Shown in pieces: positions 1 to 4,940 of a stretch of DNA of 7,447 nt. The stretch lies in assembly GCA_002771615.1 (NCBI GenBank), contig PCSD01000022.1:1-7447 (forward strand). The letters run 5' to 3'. This DNA is from Candidatus Falkowbacteria bacterium CG23_combo_of_CG06-09_8_20_14_all_49_15. Lineage in GTDB: Bacteria; Patescibacteriota; Patescibacteriia; Patescibacteriales; UM-FILTER-48-10. Made by a program: the position numbers and the translations under genes. The notes under the pieces are model-generated. The model was not told the origin of the DNA, ran no database searches, and was given only the letters and a program-made list of their open reading frames with translations. The stretch's first letter is position 1; each line of letters opens with the position of its first letter.

Positions 1-37
1 TAGTTGATTAAATAACTAAATACCTTATCACATCAGA

Positions 38-70
38 TAGGACATTTCTATATGACGCTAGTAGGACATT
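38..70. repeat. 9-bp direct repeat pair, possible insertion-sequence end
   Basis: TAGGACATT occurs at 38-46 and again at 62-70, a 24-bp period. Read on the minus strand the unit is AATGTCCTA, preceded by an AT-rich stretch beginning with TGTG near position 85. Spaced short repeats close to a TG-starting terminus are typical of transposase-binding ends of some DDE-type insertion sequences, but no transposase or target duplication is visible, so the family is unassigned. The rest of 1-105 holds no gene that I can support. Confidence 0.3.
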
Positions 71-105
71 ATCATAAAATTTTCACACTGCCAAAAGACC
101 TCCGC

Positions 106-828
106 CTAAATCATCTTCGTCTTTTTCAGATCTTGCCGCAGGCGCAGTAAATTGAAAAAATGCCGCCGGGCGTCCCGCCAGAGCCTGACCTTGCTCTTGC
201 GCCGATCATAACGCGCTTCCTGCCATTCCACCGGAATTTCAAGCAACTGGCCACGATGGATAATGGTTTGTACGATCAATTCGGTGTCAAAAAACCATTG
301 TTGATCGTTGAGAAAATTCACAATCGTCCGGAAAAAATCCGCACGGACCGCTTTGAAGCCGCACTGCGTGTCCGACACCGGATAGCCAAAAAGCAAGCGA
401 AAAAGGCGGTTGCAACTCCGCGAACTAAGTTCGCGCACCCAGGAACGGCTGATCAGCGAGCCAGGCAAAAGCCGCGAGCCGATGACCAACTCCGCTTCGC
501 CCGCGGCGATCGGCGCGATCAACTGAGGGATATGGCGCAAAGCGACGGCCAGATCAATGTCCATATAAGCCAAAACATCCGCCTCTGACTGAAGCCAGGC
601 GGATTTCACCGCCACTCCTTTGCCGAGCGAGGAGATATCGATCAACCGAACGTTTTCACTCAGGAATCTTGACGCTTGGGCGGCGGTCTGGTCGCTGGAA
701 CCGTTATTGGCAATCGTTATCCGCCAGGACCAGCCTGACTGTTGGCGCAAAAAATCGGTCAATTCTTTCAGGCTGGCGGCCACAATCTTTTCTTCGTTAT
801 GGACAGGCAAGCAAAAATCAACCAGCAT
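106..828 (-). CDS. Family 2 glycosyltransferase, polyprenyl/dolichyl-phosphate sugar synthase type
   Basis: The 240-residue product should transfer a sugar from a nucleotide sugar to a lipid phosphate such as undecaprenyl phosphate on the inner face of the membrane, feeding envelope glycans. Visible GT-A/GT2 motifs (numbered from the ATG at 828) are LPVHNEE at 7-13, NNGSSD at 41-46, the metal-binding DID at 90-92, GSR at 117-119, DTQCGFKA at 153-160 and WFFDTEL at 178-184. The last two are characteristic of the dolichyl-phosphate mannose/glucose synthase branch. There is no C-terminal membrane segment; the protein ends in a basic amphipathic tail, suggesting peripheral membrane association. 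A TTG two codons upstream (834) is an alternative start; neither has a clear SD, and ATG is preferred. The gene is divergent from recQ. The donor sugar cannot be read from sequence. Confidence 0.9.
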   Translation of the reverse strand: MLVDFCLPVHNEEKIVAASLKELTDFLRQQSGWSWRITIANNGSSDQTAAQASRFLSENVRLIDISSLGKGVAVKSAWLQSEADVLAYMDIDLAVALRHIPQLIAPIAAGEAELVIGSRLLPGSLISRSWVRELSSRSCNRLFRLLFGYPVSDTQCGFKAVRADFFRTIVNFLNDQQWFFDTELIVQTIIHRGQLLEIPVEWQEARYDRRKSKVRLWRDARRHFFNLLRLRQDLKKTKMI

Positions 829-848
829 AGACAAAGTGCTTTATTATT

Positions 849-878
849 ATTATGGATATTATTACATAAAGTTAGCAA
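849..878 (-). promoter_or_regulatory. Candidate promoter of the glycosyltransferase gene
   Basis: On the minus strand TTGCTA (878-873) is followed after 18 bp by CATAAT (854-849), a fair match to a housekeeping -35/-10 pair. Transcription would begin near 842, about 14 nt before the ATG at 828. The region is so AT-rich that other -10-like strings are present, so this is a suggestion only. Confidence 0.35.
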
Positions 879-911
879 AAATAAAATAGGCTTAGGCCAA
901 ATCCAAAAATA

Positions 912-922
912 TGCTATATAAT
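912..922 (+). promoter_or_regulatory. Candidate extended -10 of the recQ operon promoter
   Basis: TGCTATATAAT contains an extended -10 (TGC then TATATA, 912-920) and an overlapping perfect TATAAT (917-922). No convincing -35 lies 16-18 bp upstream, as is common with extended -10 promoters. Transcription would start near 929. This matters for the recQ start: the ATGs at 911 and 923 would lie in or before the promoter, leaving the ATG at 944 with a weak AAGAG (934-938) five bases upstream. Confidence 0.5.
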
Positions 923-943
923 ATGATATATAAAAGAGCAGTT

Positions 944-3025
944 ATGGATAATAATAATCCGCAAACAATCAAAAACGAGCTCCGGTGGCTTTTAAGCTTC
1001 CACTACGGTTTTACTGATTTCCGTCCCGGCCAGGAACAGGTTATTGACAATGTCTTATCCGGCCGGTCAACCTTGGTGATTATGCCGACCGGCGGCGGCA
1101 AATCTTTATGCTATCAATTACCGGCTCTGGTTCTGCCCGGCATTACCTTGGTCATTTCCCCGCTAATCGCCTTAATGAAAGACCAGGTTGATAGCCTGTC
1201 CAAACTCGGCATGCCGGCTACTTTCATTAACAGCGCTTTGGATGCCAGAGAAACTGCCGCCCGCCTCCAGGCTTTAAGCGCCGGAGAATACAAATTGCTA
1301 TATGTGGCGCCGGAAAGATTTTACAGTCAAGAATTCAACGCCGCTCTGGCAAAAATAAAAATCAGCTTACTGGCCGTGGATGAAGCCCACTGCATCAGCC
1401 AATGGGGACATGATTTTCGACCCAGCTATTTAAAGCTGGCTGAAGTGGTGGAAACACTCGGCCGCCCCACGGTTCTGGCTTTAACGGCCACCGCTACGCA
1501 AGAAGTGCGGGAAGATATCGTGCGGCAATTACATTTGGCGGATCCGAAAATAATCGTTACCGGCTTTTCCCGACCGAATTTACGGCTGGCAGTGGTCCAG
1601 GCCAGCGAAGCCGAAAAAATGCGTCATGTCTTGGAGGCCGCGAACAGCCTGCCGGACAGCACTGGCATCATTTATGCCGGCACGCGGGCGCGCGCGGAAA
1701 ACTTGGCCGCTCTGCTGGTGGAAAACGGTTTGTCGGCTGTGGTCTACCATGCCGGCATGTCGCCTGACGACCGCCAATGGGTGCAAAACAGTTTTTTAAA
1801 CGGACGCGCCAAAATTATCGTCGCCACCAACGCCTTTGGCCTGGGCATAGACAAAAAAAATGTCCGTTATGTCATCCATTACGATATGCCCGGCTCCATT
1901 GAAGCGTATTACCAGGAAGCAGGCCGCGCCGGCCGGGACGGACAGGCGAGTTTCTGCCTTCTTTTATATAATTCCCGCGACCGGCACCTGCAAGAATTTT
2001 TCATTAAAGGCGACAATCCGCCGCCGGACTCAATTTTGGATGTCTATGAAATCCTGCTCGCCTACCAGGCGGATAAAGTTCTGGTCACTTACGCGGAAAT
2101 CTTGTCTAATCTCGGTAATGATCTGCCGGAAATGTCCGTCGGCACAAGCTTGAAAATTCTGGAACGGGAAGGGCTGATCCGGCGCGCGCGCGAAAGAAGC
2201 GGTTTGGCTTATCTGAAAATCACGCGCGATGACGCCCTCCTGTTCGCGGAACTTAAAACTCGTTCCCGTTCGCTGATTGCGCTTTTCAACGCTCTGCGGG
2301 ATCGCTTCCGCTCCGAACTGACGGCGGGCTGGGAAATCAGTCTGGTGGAATTGGCCGCGATGCTCAATGTCAAAAAAGACAGTCTGGTTAGGCTGATCCG
2401 AAAACTGGAAGAAGCCGGCGGTTTGATTTACAAACCGCCTTTTAAAGGCACGGAAATTGAAATTTTGAAAAGACTGCCCAGAACGGAAGTGAAATTGGAT
2501 TTTTCCGGTCTGCAGGAAAAATTGAATCGCGCCCACCAGAAACTGGATATTATGGAAAATTATATTTATCTGACCACCTGCCGGCCGCGCTTTATCTTGG
2601 AATATTTCGGGGAAAACGCCGCTCCTTGCCGCCACTGCGACAACTGCCGCGGCGGCGCGCGCATCCGGCCGCCGGCGCATCCGGCCCGGACCGGCCGTTC
2701 GCCGGCGGTCAAGGCAAAAGTGGAGCTGGACACCAAACTGACCCAGCTCCAAACTTACGAATTATACCGTCAAGGACTGGACGTGCCGGCGATGGCCGCC
2801 GCGCGCGGCGTGACCGAGGAGACCATCATCAACCATCTTTGCTTTCTCTTGGAAAAAAAACTGCCGCTGGAAATTGATAAATTTGTTTCCCCGGACAAAC
2901 ATAAAAAAATCCTGGAAATTATCCGCGAGCTGGGCGGCGACAAACTTAAACCCTGGAAAGAAATCTTGGGCGACGGTGTCAGCTATGAAGAAATCAAACT
3001 GGTCTGGGCCGCCCATCGGCCATAA
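944..3025 (+). CDS. recQ: ATP-dependent DNA helicase RecQ (HTH_40-bearing form)
   Basis: A 693-residue superfamily 2 helicase that unwinds DNA 3' to 5' in recombination and fork repair. Residues from the ATG at 944: motif 0 FRPGQEQ 26-32, Walker A PTGGGKS 48-54, motif Ia SPLIALMKDQ 72-81, DEAH 146-149 followed by the RecQ aromatic-rich loop CISQWGHDFRP, motif III TATAT 181-185, motif V near 290-303, and the arginine-finger motif QEAGRAGRDG 324-333. The four zinc cysteines are at 546, 562, 565 and 568, about 210 residues after motif VI. E. coli RecQ has them directly after the core; here winged-helix-like sequence intervenes. A Gly/Arg/Pro-rich linker (about 570-590) leads to a C-terminal HTH_40-like domain (about 594-684). 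No HRDC domain is seen. An in-frame ATG at 911 would add 11 residues but lies within the -10, so 944 is preferred. First gene of the operon. Confidence 0.95.
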   Translation: MDNNNPQTIKNELRWLLSFHYGFTDFRPGQEQVIDNVLSGRSTLVIMPTGGGKSLCYQLPALVLPGITLVISPLIALMKDQVDSLSKLGMPATFINSALDARETAARLQALSAGEYKLLYVAPERFYSQEFNAALAKIKISLLAVDEAHCISQWGHDFRPSYLKLAEVVETLGRPTVLALTATATQEVREDIVRQLHLADPKIIVTGFSRPNLRLAVVQASEAEKMRHVLEAANSLPDSTGIIYAGTRARAENLAALLVENGLSAVVYHAGMSPDDRQWVQNSFLNGRAKIIVATNAFGLGIDKKNVRYVIHYDMPGSIEAYYQEAGRAGRDGQASFCLLLYNSRDRHLQEFFIKGDNPPPDSILDVYEILLAYQADKVLVTYAEILSNLGNDLPEMSVGTSLKILEREGLIRRARERSGLAYLKITRDDALLFAELKTRSRSLIALFNALRDRFRSELTAGWEISLVELAAMLNVKKDSLVRLIRKLEEAGGLIYKPPFKGTEIEILKRLPRTEVKLDFSGLQEKLNRAHQKLDIMENYIYLTTCRPRFILEYFGENAAPCRHCDNCRGGARIRPPAHPARTGRSPAVKAKVELDTKLTQLQTYELYRQGLDVPAMAAARGVTEETIINHLCFLLEKKLPLEIDKFVSPDKHKKILEIIRELGGDKLKPWKEILGDGVSYEEIKLVWAAHRP

Positions 3026-3036
3026 ATTCTTTTCTT

Positions 3037-3732
3037 ATGGATAAACAGACGCAAAACGAGCTTTTGGCCATAGTCCGGCGCAATTATGAAGAAATCGCCG
3101 ATGAATTCCAAGCCACGCGGGAAAAACCCCTTTGGCCGGAACTCGTCAATTTGGCCCGCATCGCCAAGGACGGCGATCGCGTTCTGGATATCGGTTGCGG
3201 CAATGGACGGCTCCTGCAGGCGCTTTTGCTGAAAAAAATCTACTATCTGGGACTGGACCAGAACCAGGCGCTTTTGGATTTCGCGCGCCGCAAATATCCG
3301 GATAAAATTTTTCGCGTGGGCGATATCCTGCACTTGGGCGAAGTGCCGGAAATGAACTTCGATCTGGTCTTTGTTGTGGCTGTCCTGCATCATTTGCCCG
3401 GATCGGACTTGCAAACGGCCGCTTTACGGCAATTGAAAAACAAAATCAAGCCAAACGGACGCATTATTATTCTGGTCTGGAATCTGCGCGCGCAAAAAAA
3501 ATTCCGTTGGCTGGTTTGGAAATTTTCGCTTTTAAAATTGATCGGCAAAAACCGGATGGACCGGGGCGATATAATTTTCAGCTGGAAAAATACCGACCGC
3601 TCCGCCCTCAGCCAGCGCTACTACCATGCTTTTCGCCAAAAAGAATTGAAAAAATTGATTAGACAAGCGGGCTTGAAAGTTGAAAAAATATACAGCGATT
3701 GCTATAATATCTACGCGATCGCCAACAAATGA
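3037..3732 (+). CDS. Class I SAM-dependent methyltransferase, Trm9/ALKBH8-like
   Basis: The 231-residue protein has a Rossmann-fold methyltransferase core: SAM-binding motif I VLDIGCGNG at 49-57, acidic D74 ending the second strand (LGLD), the GD pair at 95-96, FDLVFVVAVLHHLP at 108-121 and a post-core NGRIIILVW strand at 140-148. Two features point beyond a generic methyltransferase: the N-terminal YEEIADEFQATREKPLWP (17-34) and the C-terminal RYYHAFRQKEL (194-204) match signatures of eukaryotic Trm9 and the ALKBH8 methyltransferase domain, which complete 5-methoxycarbonylmethyl-uridine at the tRNA wobble position. The exact modification here is inference. It begins 11 nt after the recQ stop with no recognisable SD, and its stop overlaps the next start. 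The nearby tRNA genes include one with U34, tRNA-Arg(TCG). A generic small-molecule methyltransferase remains possible. Confidence 0.85.
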   Translation: MDKQTQNELLAIVRRNYEEIADEFQATREKPLWPELVNLARIAKDGDRVLDIGCGNGRLLQALLLKKIYYLGLDQNQALLDFARRKYPDKIFRVGDILHLGEVPEMNFDLVFVVAVLHHLPGSDLQTAALRQLKNKIKPNGRIIILVWNLRAQKKFRWLVWKFSLLKLIGKNRMDRGDIIFSWKNTDRSALSQRYYHAFRQKELKKLIRQAGLKVEKIYSDCYNIYAIANK

Positions 3733-4121
3733 TTATGAGATTAAACCAAGAACAATTTTCAGCCTTGGTTGAGGAAGCGCTGGACAGCCTGCCGGAAAAA
3801 TTCCTGGCCAAACTGCATAATGTGGCTGTGGTCGCGGAAGATTTCCCCAGCCGCGAAATAAAAAAATCTATGAAGCTGAAAAGCGACTGGGACTTACTCG
3901 GTTTGTTTGAAGGCTTTGCCCAGGCCCGCCGCCTGAATTTCGGCCCGGTCCTGCCGGATAAGATAACGATTTTCCGCCAGCCGATCCTGAAAAGCGCGGC
4001 CAGCCTGGATGATTGCCGCCGCTTGATCGCGGACACGGTCAGGCACGAAATCGCCCATCACTTCGGCTTGGACGAGAAAGGCGCGCGCCAGGCCGCTCAG
4101 AAAAAAGTAAACCGCCATTAA
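3729..4121 (+). CDS. Minimal zincin-like metallopeptidase (PF06262 type)
   Basis: A 130-residue soluble protein of the small zincin family found in many bacteria next to unrelated housekeeping genes. The N-terminal QEQFSALVEEALDSLPEKF (7-25), NVAVVAED (31-38), LLGLFEG (56-62) and LPDKITIFRQPI (75-86) follow the family pattern. Zinc ligands lie in HEIAHHFGLDE: H106, H110 and probably D115, with E107 catalytic. Natural substrates of the family are not known to me. Its ATG overlaps the methyltransferase TGA in an ATGA arrangement, so translation is probably coupled. A second in-frame ATG two codons on (3735) is possible. It closes the recQ operon; no classic U-tract terminator follows, only the GGCCGGC-containing repeat. 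The last dozen residues, basic and Gln-rich, extend past the usual end of the motif. Confidence 0.9.
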   Translation: MIMRLNQEQFSALVEEALDSLPEKFLAKLHNVAVVAEDFPSREIKKSMKLKSDWDLLGLFEGFAQARRLNFGPVLPDKITIFRQPILKSAASLDDCRRLIADTVRHEIAHHFGLDEKGARQAAQKKVNRH

Positions 4122-4124
4122 GCT

Positions 4125-4170
4125 GGCCGGCTGTTGAAAAAAATTTTCTCGGCCGGCTGTTGAAAAAAAT
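4125..4170 (+). repeat. 20-bp tandem repeat carrying the tRNA promoter -35
   Basis: The 20-mer GGCCGGCTGTTGAAAAAAAT is present exactly twice, at 4125-4144 and 4151-4170, with a 6-bp spacer (period 26). The second copy supplies the TTGAAA -35 of the tRNA promoter. Because GCCGGC is self-complementary, the two copies can also pair with each other (4124-4133 with 4150-4159, including G-U pairs) and may act as the 3' hairpin of the recQ operon transcript. Confidence 0.85.
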
Positions 4171-4188
4171 CCGCTTTTGTGTTAGACT
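4160..4188 (+). promoter_or_regulatory. Promoter of the tRNA cluster
   Basis: TTGAAA (4160-4165) and TAGACT (4183-4188) are separated by exactly 17 bp, a good housekeeping-type promoter. It lies just after the zincin gene and before the three tRNA genes, with no other comparable promoter between them. Transcription is predicted to start around A4195. Confidence 0.7.
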
Positions 4189-4197
4189 GCCATTACC

Positions 4198-4217
4198 AAC
4201 TCCATAAGGAGTTTTTT
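4198..4217 (+). terminator. Terminator-like hairpin right after the tRNA promoter start
   Basis: AACTCC (4198-4203) pairs with GGAGTT (4208-4213) around an ATAA loop, and the 3' arm runs into six T residues (4212-4217). The form is that of a small intrinsic terminator, yet it sits only a few bases after the predicted transcription start of the tRNA unit. It may be a 5'-end stabilising hairpin, an attenuator, or chance. AAGGAG inside it resembles an SD, but no ATG, GTG or TTG follows at a usable distance. Confidence 0.45.
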
Positions 4218-4287
4218 CGTACCTGGCAGATAAACGGGCATAGGAAAAACACTTCTGCGCGTTTAGCAAATATCATATTTATTTCTG

Positions 4288-4430
4288 AATTCTGGCCAAG
4301 CAATGGCTGACCCGCGCCAATCTGCTCCTGTGGTGAAAAGGATATCACGCTTGGCTTCGGACCAAGAATTTTGGGTTCGAATCCTGACAGGAGCACATTG
4401 GCGTGGGATCAAGCCAAGAGCTTCAGAATT
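4288..4430 (+). repeat. Long imperfect inverted repeat enclosing tRNA-Arg
   Basis: The arms 4288-4321 and 4397-4430 flank the tRNA. CCCGCGCCAAT (4311-4321) pairs with ATTGGCGTGGG (4397-4407) over 11 positions with one G-U. GGCTGA (4305-4310) pairs with TCAAGCC (4409-4415) with one bulged A. AAGC (4298-4301) pairs with GCTT (4420-4423). AATTCTG (4288-4294) pairs with CAGAATT (4424-4430). In RNA this is a stem of about 29 pairs with the cloverleaf at its tip, comparable in layout to rRNA processing stems. The function is inferred. Confidence 0.7.
4324..4395 (+). tRNA. tRNA-Arg (anticodon TCG)
   Basis: A complete 72-nt cloverleaf. The acceptor GCTCCTG pairs perfectly with CAGGAGC, with discriminator A at 4395. 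The D stem is GTGA/TCAC with GG in the loop. The anticodon stem CTTGG/CCAAG carries loop CTTCGGA, giving anticodon TCG, which reads CGA and possibly other CGN codons. The variable loop has 4 nt, and the T arm is TTGGG-TTCGAAT-CCTGA, including one G-U on each strand. CCA is not encoded. It is the first tRNA of the unit and lies inside a long inverted repeat. Confidence 0.93.
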
Positions 4431-4472
4431 TTTCTTGGTCTGAATAAGCGATTTTTGACCGAGTATGCGATT

Positions 4473-4546
4473 GGCTGGGTAGCTCAGTTGGTTAGAGCGT
4501 GGCATTCATAACGCCAAGGTCGTGGGTCCAATCCCCACCCCAGCCA
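4473..4546 (+). tRNA. tRNA-Met (anticodon CAT), elongator type
   Basis: A 74-nt cloverleaf. The acceptor GGCTGGG pairs perfectly with CCCAGCC, with discriminator A. The D arm is GCTC/GAGC with the AGTTGGTTA loop, and the anticodon loop TTCATAA gives CAT. The paired 1-72 position and the lack of three G-C pairs in the anticodon stem argue against an initiator. An Ile2 (lysidine) tRNA cannot be excluded by eye. Two oddities: an A-C mismatch closes the anticodon loop (31-39), and the T loop is TCCAATC, so position 55, normally T (pseudouridine), is C. CCA is not encoded. Confidence 0.9.
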
Positions 4547-4607
4547 CAAAGACAGAATATTGGTATGATGATTAGGTGCTATTTTCGGGTTTCTATCCGC
4601 GTGTGAA

Positions 4608-4658
4608 CGGCTTATCCCGCAAGCCGGAGGCTCGGCGGGGCAATCCCCGCCCAGAGCC
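4608..4658 (+). other. Two GC-rich hairpins in the tRNA-Met/tRNA-Lys spacer
   Basis: CGGCTT/AAGCCG (4608-4613 with 4621-4626) closes a 7-nt loop ATCCCGC. Two bases later GGCTCGGCGGGG (4629-4640) pairs with CCCCGCC and GAGCC (4645-4651, 4654-4658) around a CAAT loop with a CA bulge, 12 pairs in all. No T tract follows, so it is not a normal terminator. The first hairpin looks like an anticodon arm, but no matching acceptor, D arm or T arm can be built, so I do not call a tRNA. The role is unknown: a processing signal, a small RNA or a decayed tRNA are options. Confidence 0.55.
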
Positions 4659-4674
4659 GCAGAAATAAAATTAT

Positions 4675-4747
4675 GCACCGTTAGCTCAGTTGGTAGAGCA
4701 GCTCCCTCTTAAGGAGACGGTCGTGGGTTCGAATCCCTCACGGTGCA
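4675..4747 (+). tRNA. tRNA-Lys (anticodon CTT)
   Basis: A 73-nt cloverleaf. The acceptor GCACCGT pairs perfectly with ACGGTGC, with discriminator A. The D arm is GCTC/GAGC with AGTTGGTA, and the anticodon loop CTCTTAA gives CTT, reading AAG. The T loop TTCGAAT is normal. Two imperfect pairs are visible, G27-A43 and T50-T64. CCA is not encoded. It is the last tRNA, followed 6 nt later by an intrinsic terminator. Confidence 0.93.
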
Positions 4748-4753
4748 CAAATC

Positions 4754-4780
4754 AAGCGGCTTTTAGCCGCTTTTAAATTT
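4754..4780 (+). terminator. Intrinsic terminator of the tRNA cluster
   Basis: AAGCGGCT (4754-4761) pairs perfectly with AGCCGCTT (4765-4772) around a TTT loop, and the 3' arm continues into TTTTAAATTT. The stem is strong and the T tract modest. The position directly after tRNA-Lys fits termination of the tRNA unit. Confidence 0.75.
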
Positions 4781-4841
4781 ATTTCTGACTGAAATTATGA
4801 ATAAAAAATTTCAAGCTCTGATATATTTTGGTGGCCATAGA

Positions 4842-4870
4842 TAGACATCCAGAAAAAATTTTGCTATGGT
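4842..4870 (+). promoter_or_regulatory. Promoter of the DedA-PAP2-LssY gene
   Basis: TAGACA (4842-4847) lies 17 bp before TATGGT (4865-4870), which is preceded by TGC to form an extended -10. The start would be near 4877, giving a leader of about 64 nt. The alternative -10 TATAAC at 4909-4914 has a weaker -35. In the leader AGGAG (4917-4921) is 19 nt before the ATG at 4941, too far for normal initiation; a weak TAGG (4932-4935) is closer. Confidence 0.5.
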
Positions 4871-4940
4871 TAAAGCATAATCAGATTATTTAAATTATTA
4901 CAATCTTGTATAACACAGGAGCAAATAAAACTAGGCATAT

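Larger units (their letters stand above)
4660..4787 (+). repeat. Inverted repeat enclosing tRNA-Lys and its terminator
   Basis: CAGAAATAAA (4660-4669) is the exact reverse complement of TTTATTTCTG (4778-4787). After one mismatch, TT (4671-4672) pairs with AA (4775-4776). The arms sit just outside tRNA-Lys and the terminator hairpin. The right arm is part of a 12-mer ATTTATTTCTGA (4777-4788) that also occurs at 4277-4288, at the base of the tRNA-Arg stem. Confidence 0.5.

Noticed and set aside
160..889. Plus-strand open frames opposite the glycosyltransferase (160-588, 620-889)
   Set aside because: They are antisense shadows of a motif-complete gene, with no domain and no good start site.
911..943. 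Longer recQ N-terminus from the ATG at 911 or 923
   Set aside because: Both lie in or next to the predicted -10 and before the likely transcription start, and the added residues are not part of the family.
1580..3016. Minus-strand frames opposite recQ (1580-1786, 2030-2752, 2762-3016) and plus-strand frames in another phase (1860-2153, 2626-2877)
   Set aside because: The RecQ frame carries every helicase motif across this region; the others are repetitive Phe/Gln- or Arg/Pro-rich translations without family features.
4206..4241. Leader peptide starting at CTG 4223 behind the AAGGAG
   Set aside because: CTG starts are rare, the frame is six codons long, and the SD-like string is part of a hairpin.
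2983..4269. Minus-strand frames over the methyltransferase, the zincin and the tRNA leader, and plus frame 4013-4207
   Set aside because: Shadows of conserved genes or extensions across promoter and repeat DNA.
4414..4444. H-type pseudoknot from the two overlapping 6-bp stems
   Set aside because: The loop that must cross the first stem has no nucleotides, so the two stems are alternatives rather than simultaneous.
4560..4662. Fourth tRNA in the Met-Lys spacer, possibly Gly(CCC)
   Set aside because: Only an anticodon-arm-like hairpin is present; no pairing acceptor, D arm or TTC loop can be found.
4193..4678. Minus-strand frames across the tRNA genes (4193-4396, 4263-4505, 4484-4678)
   Set aside because: They are antisense to complete tRNA cloverleaves and have no coding signal.
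4798..4845. 15-codon frame starting at ATG 4798
   Set aside because: No SD, very short, and it lies before the promoter of the next gene.
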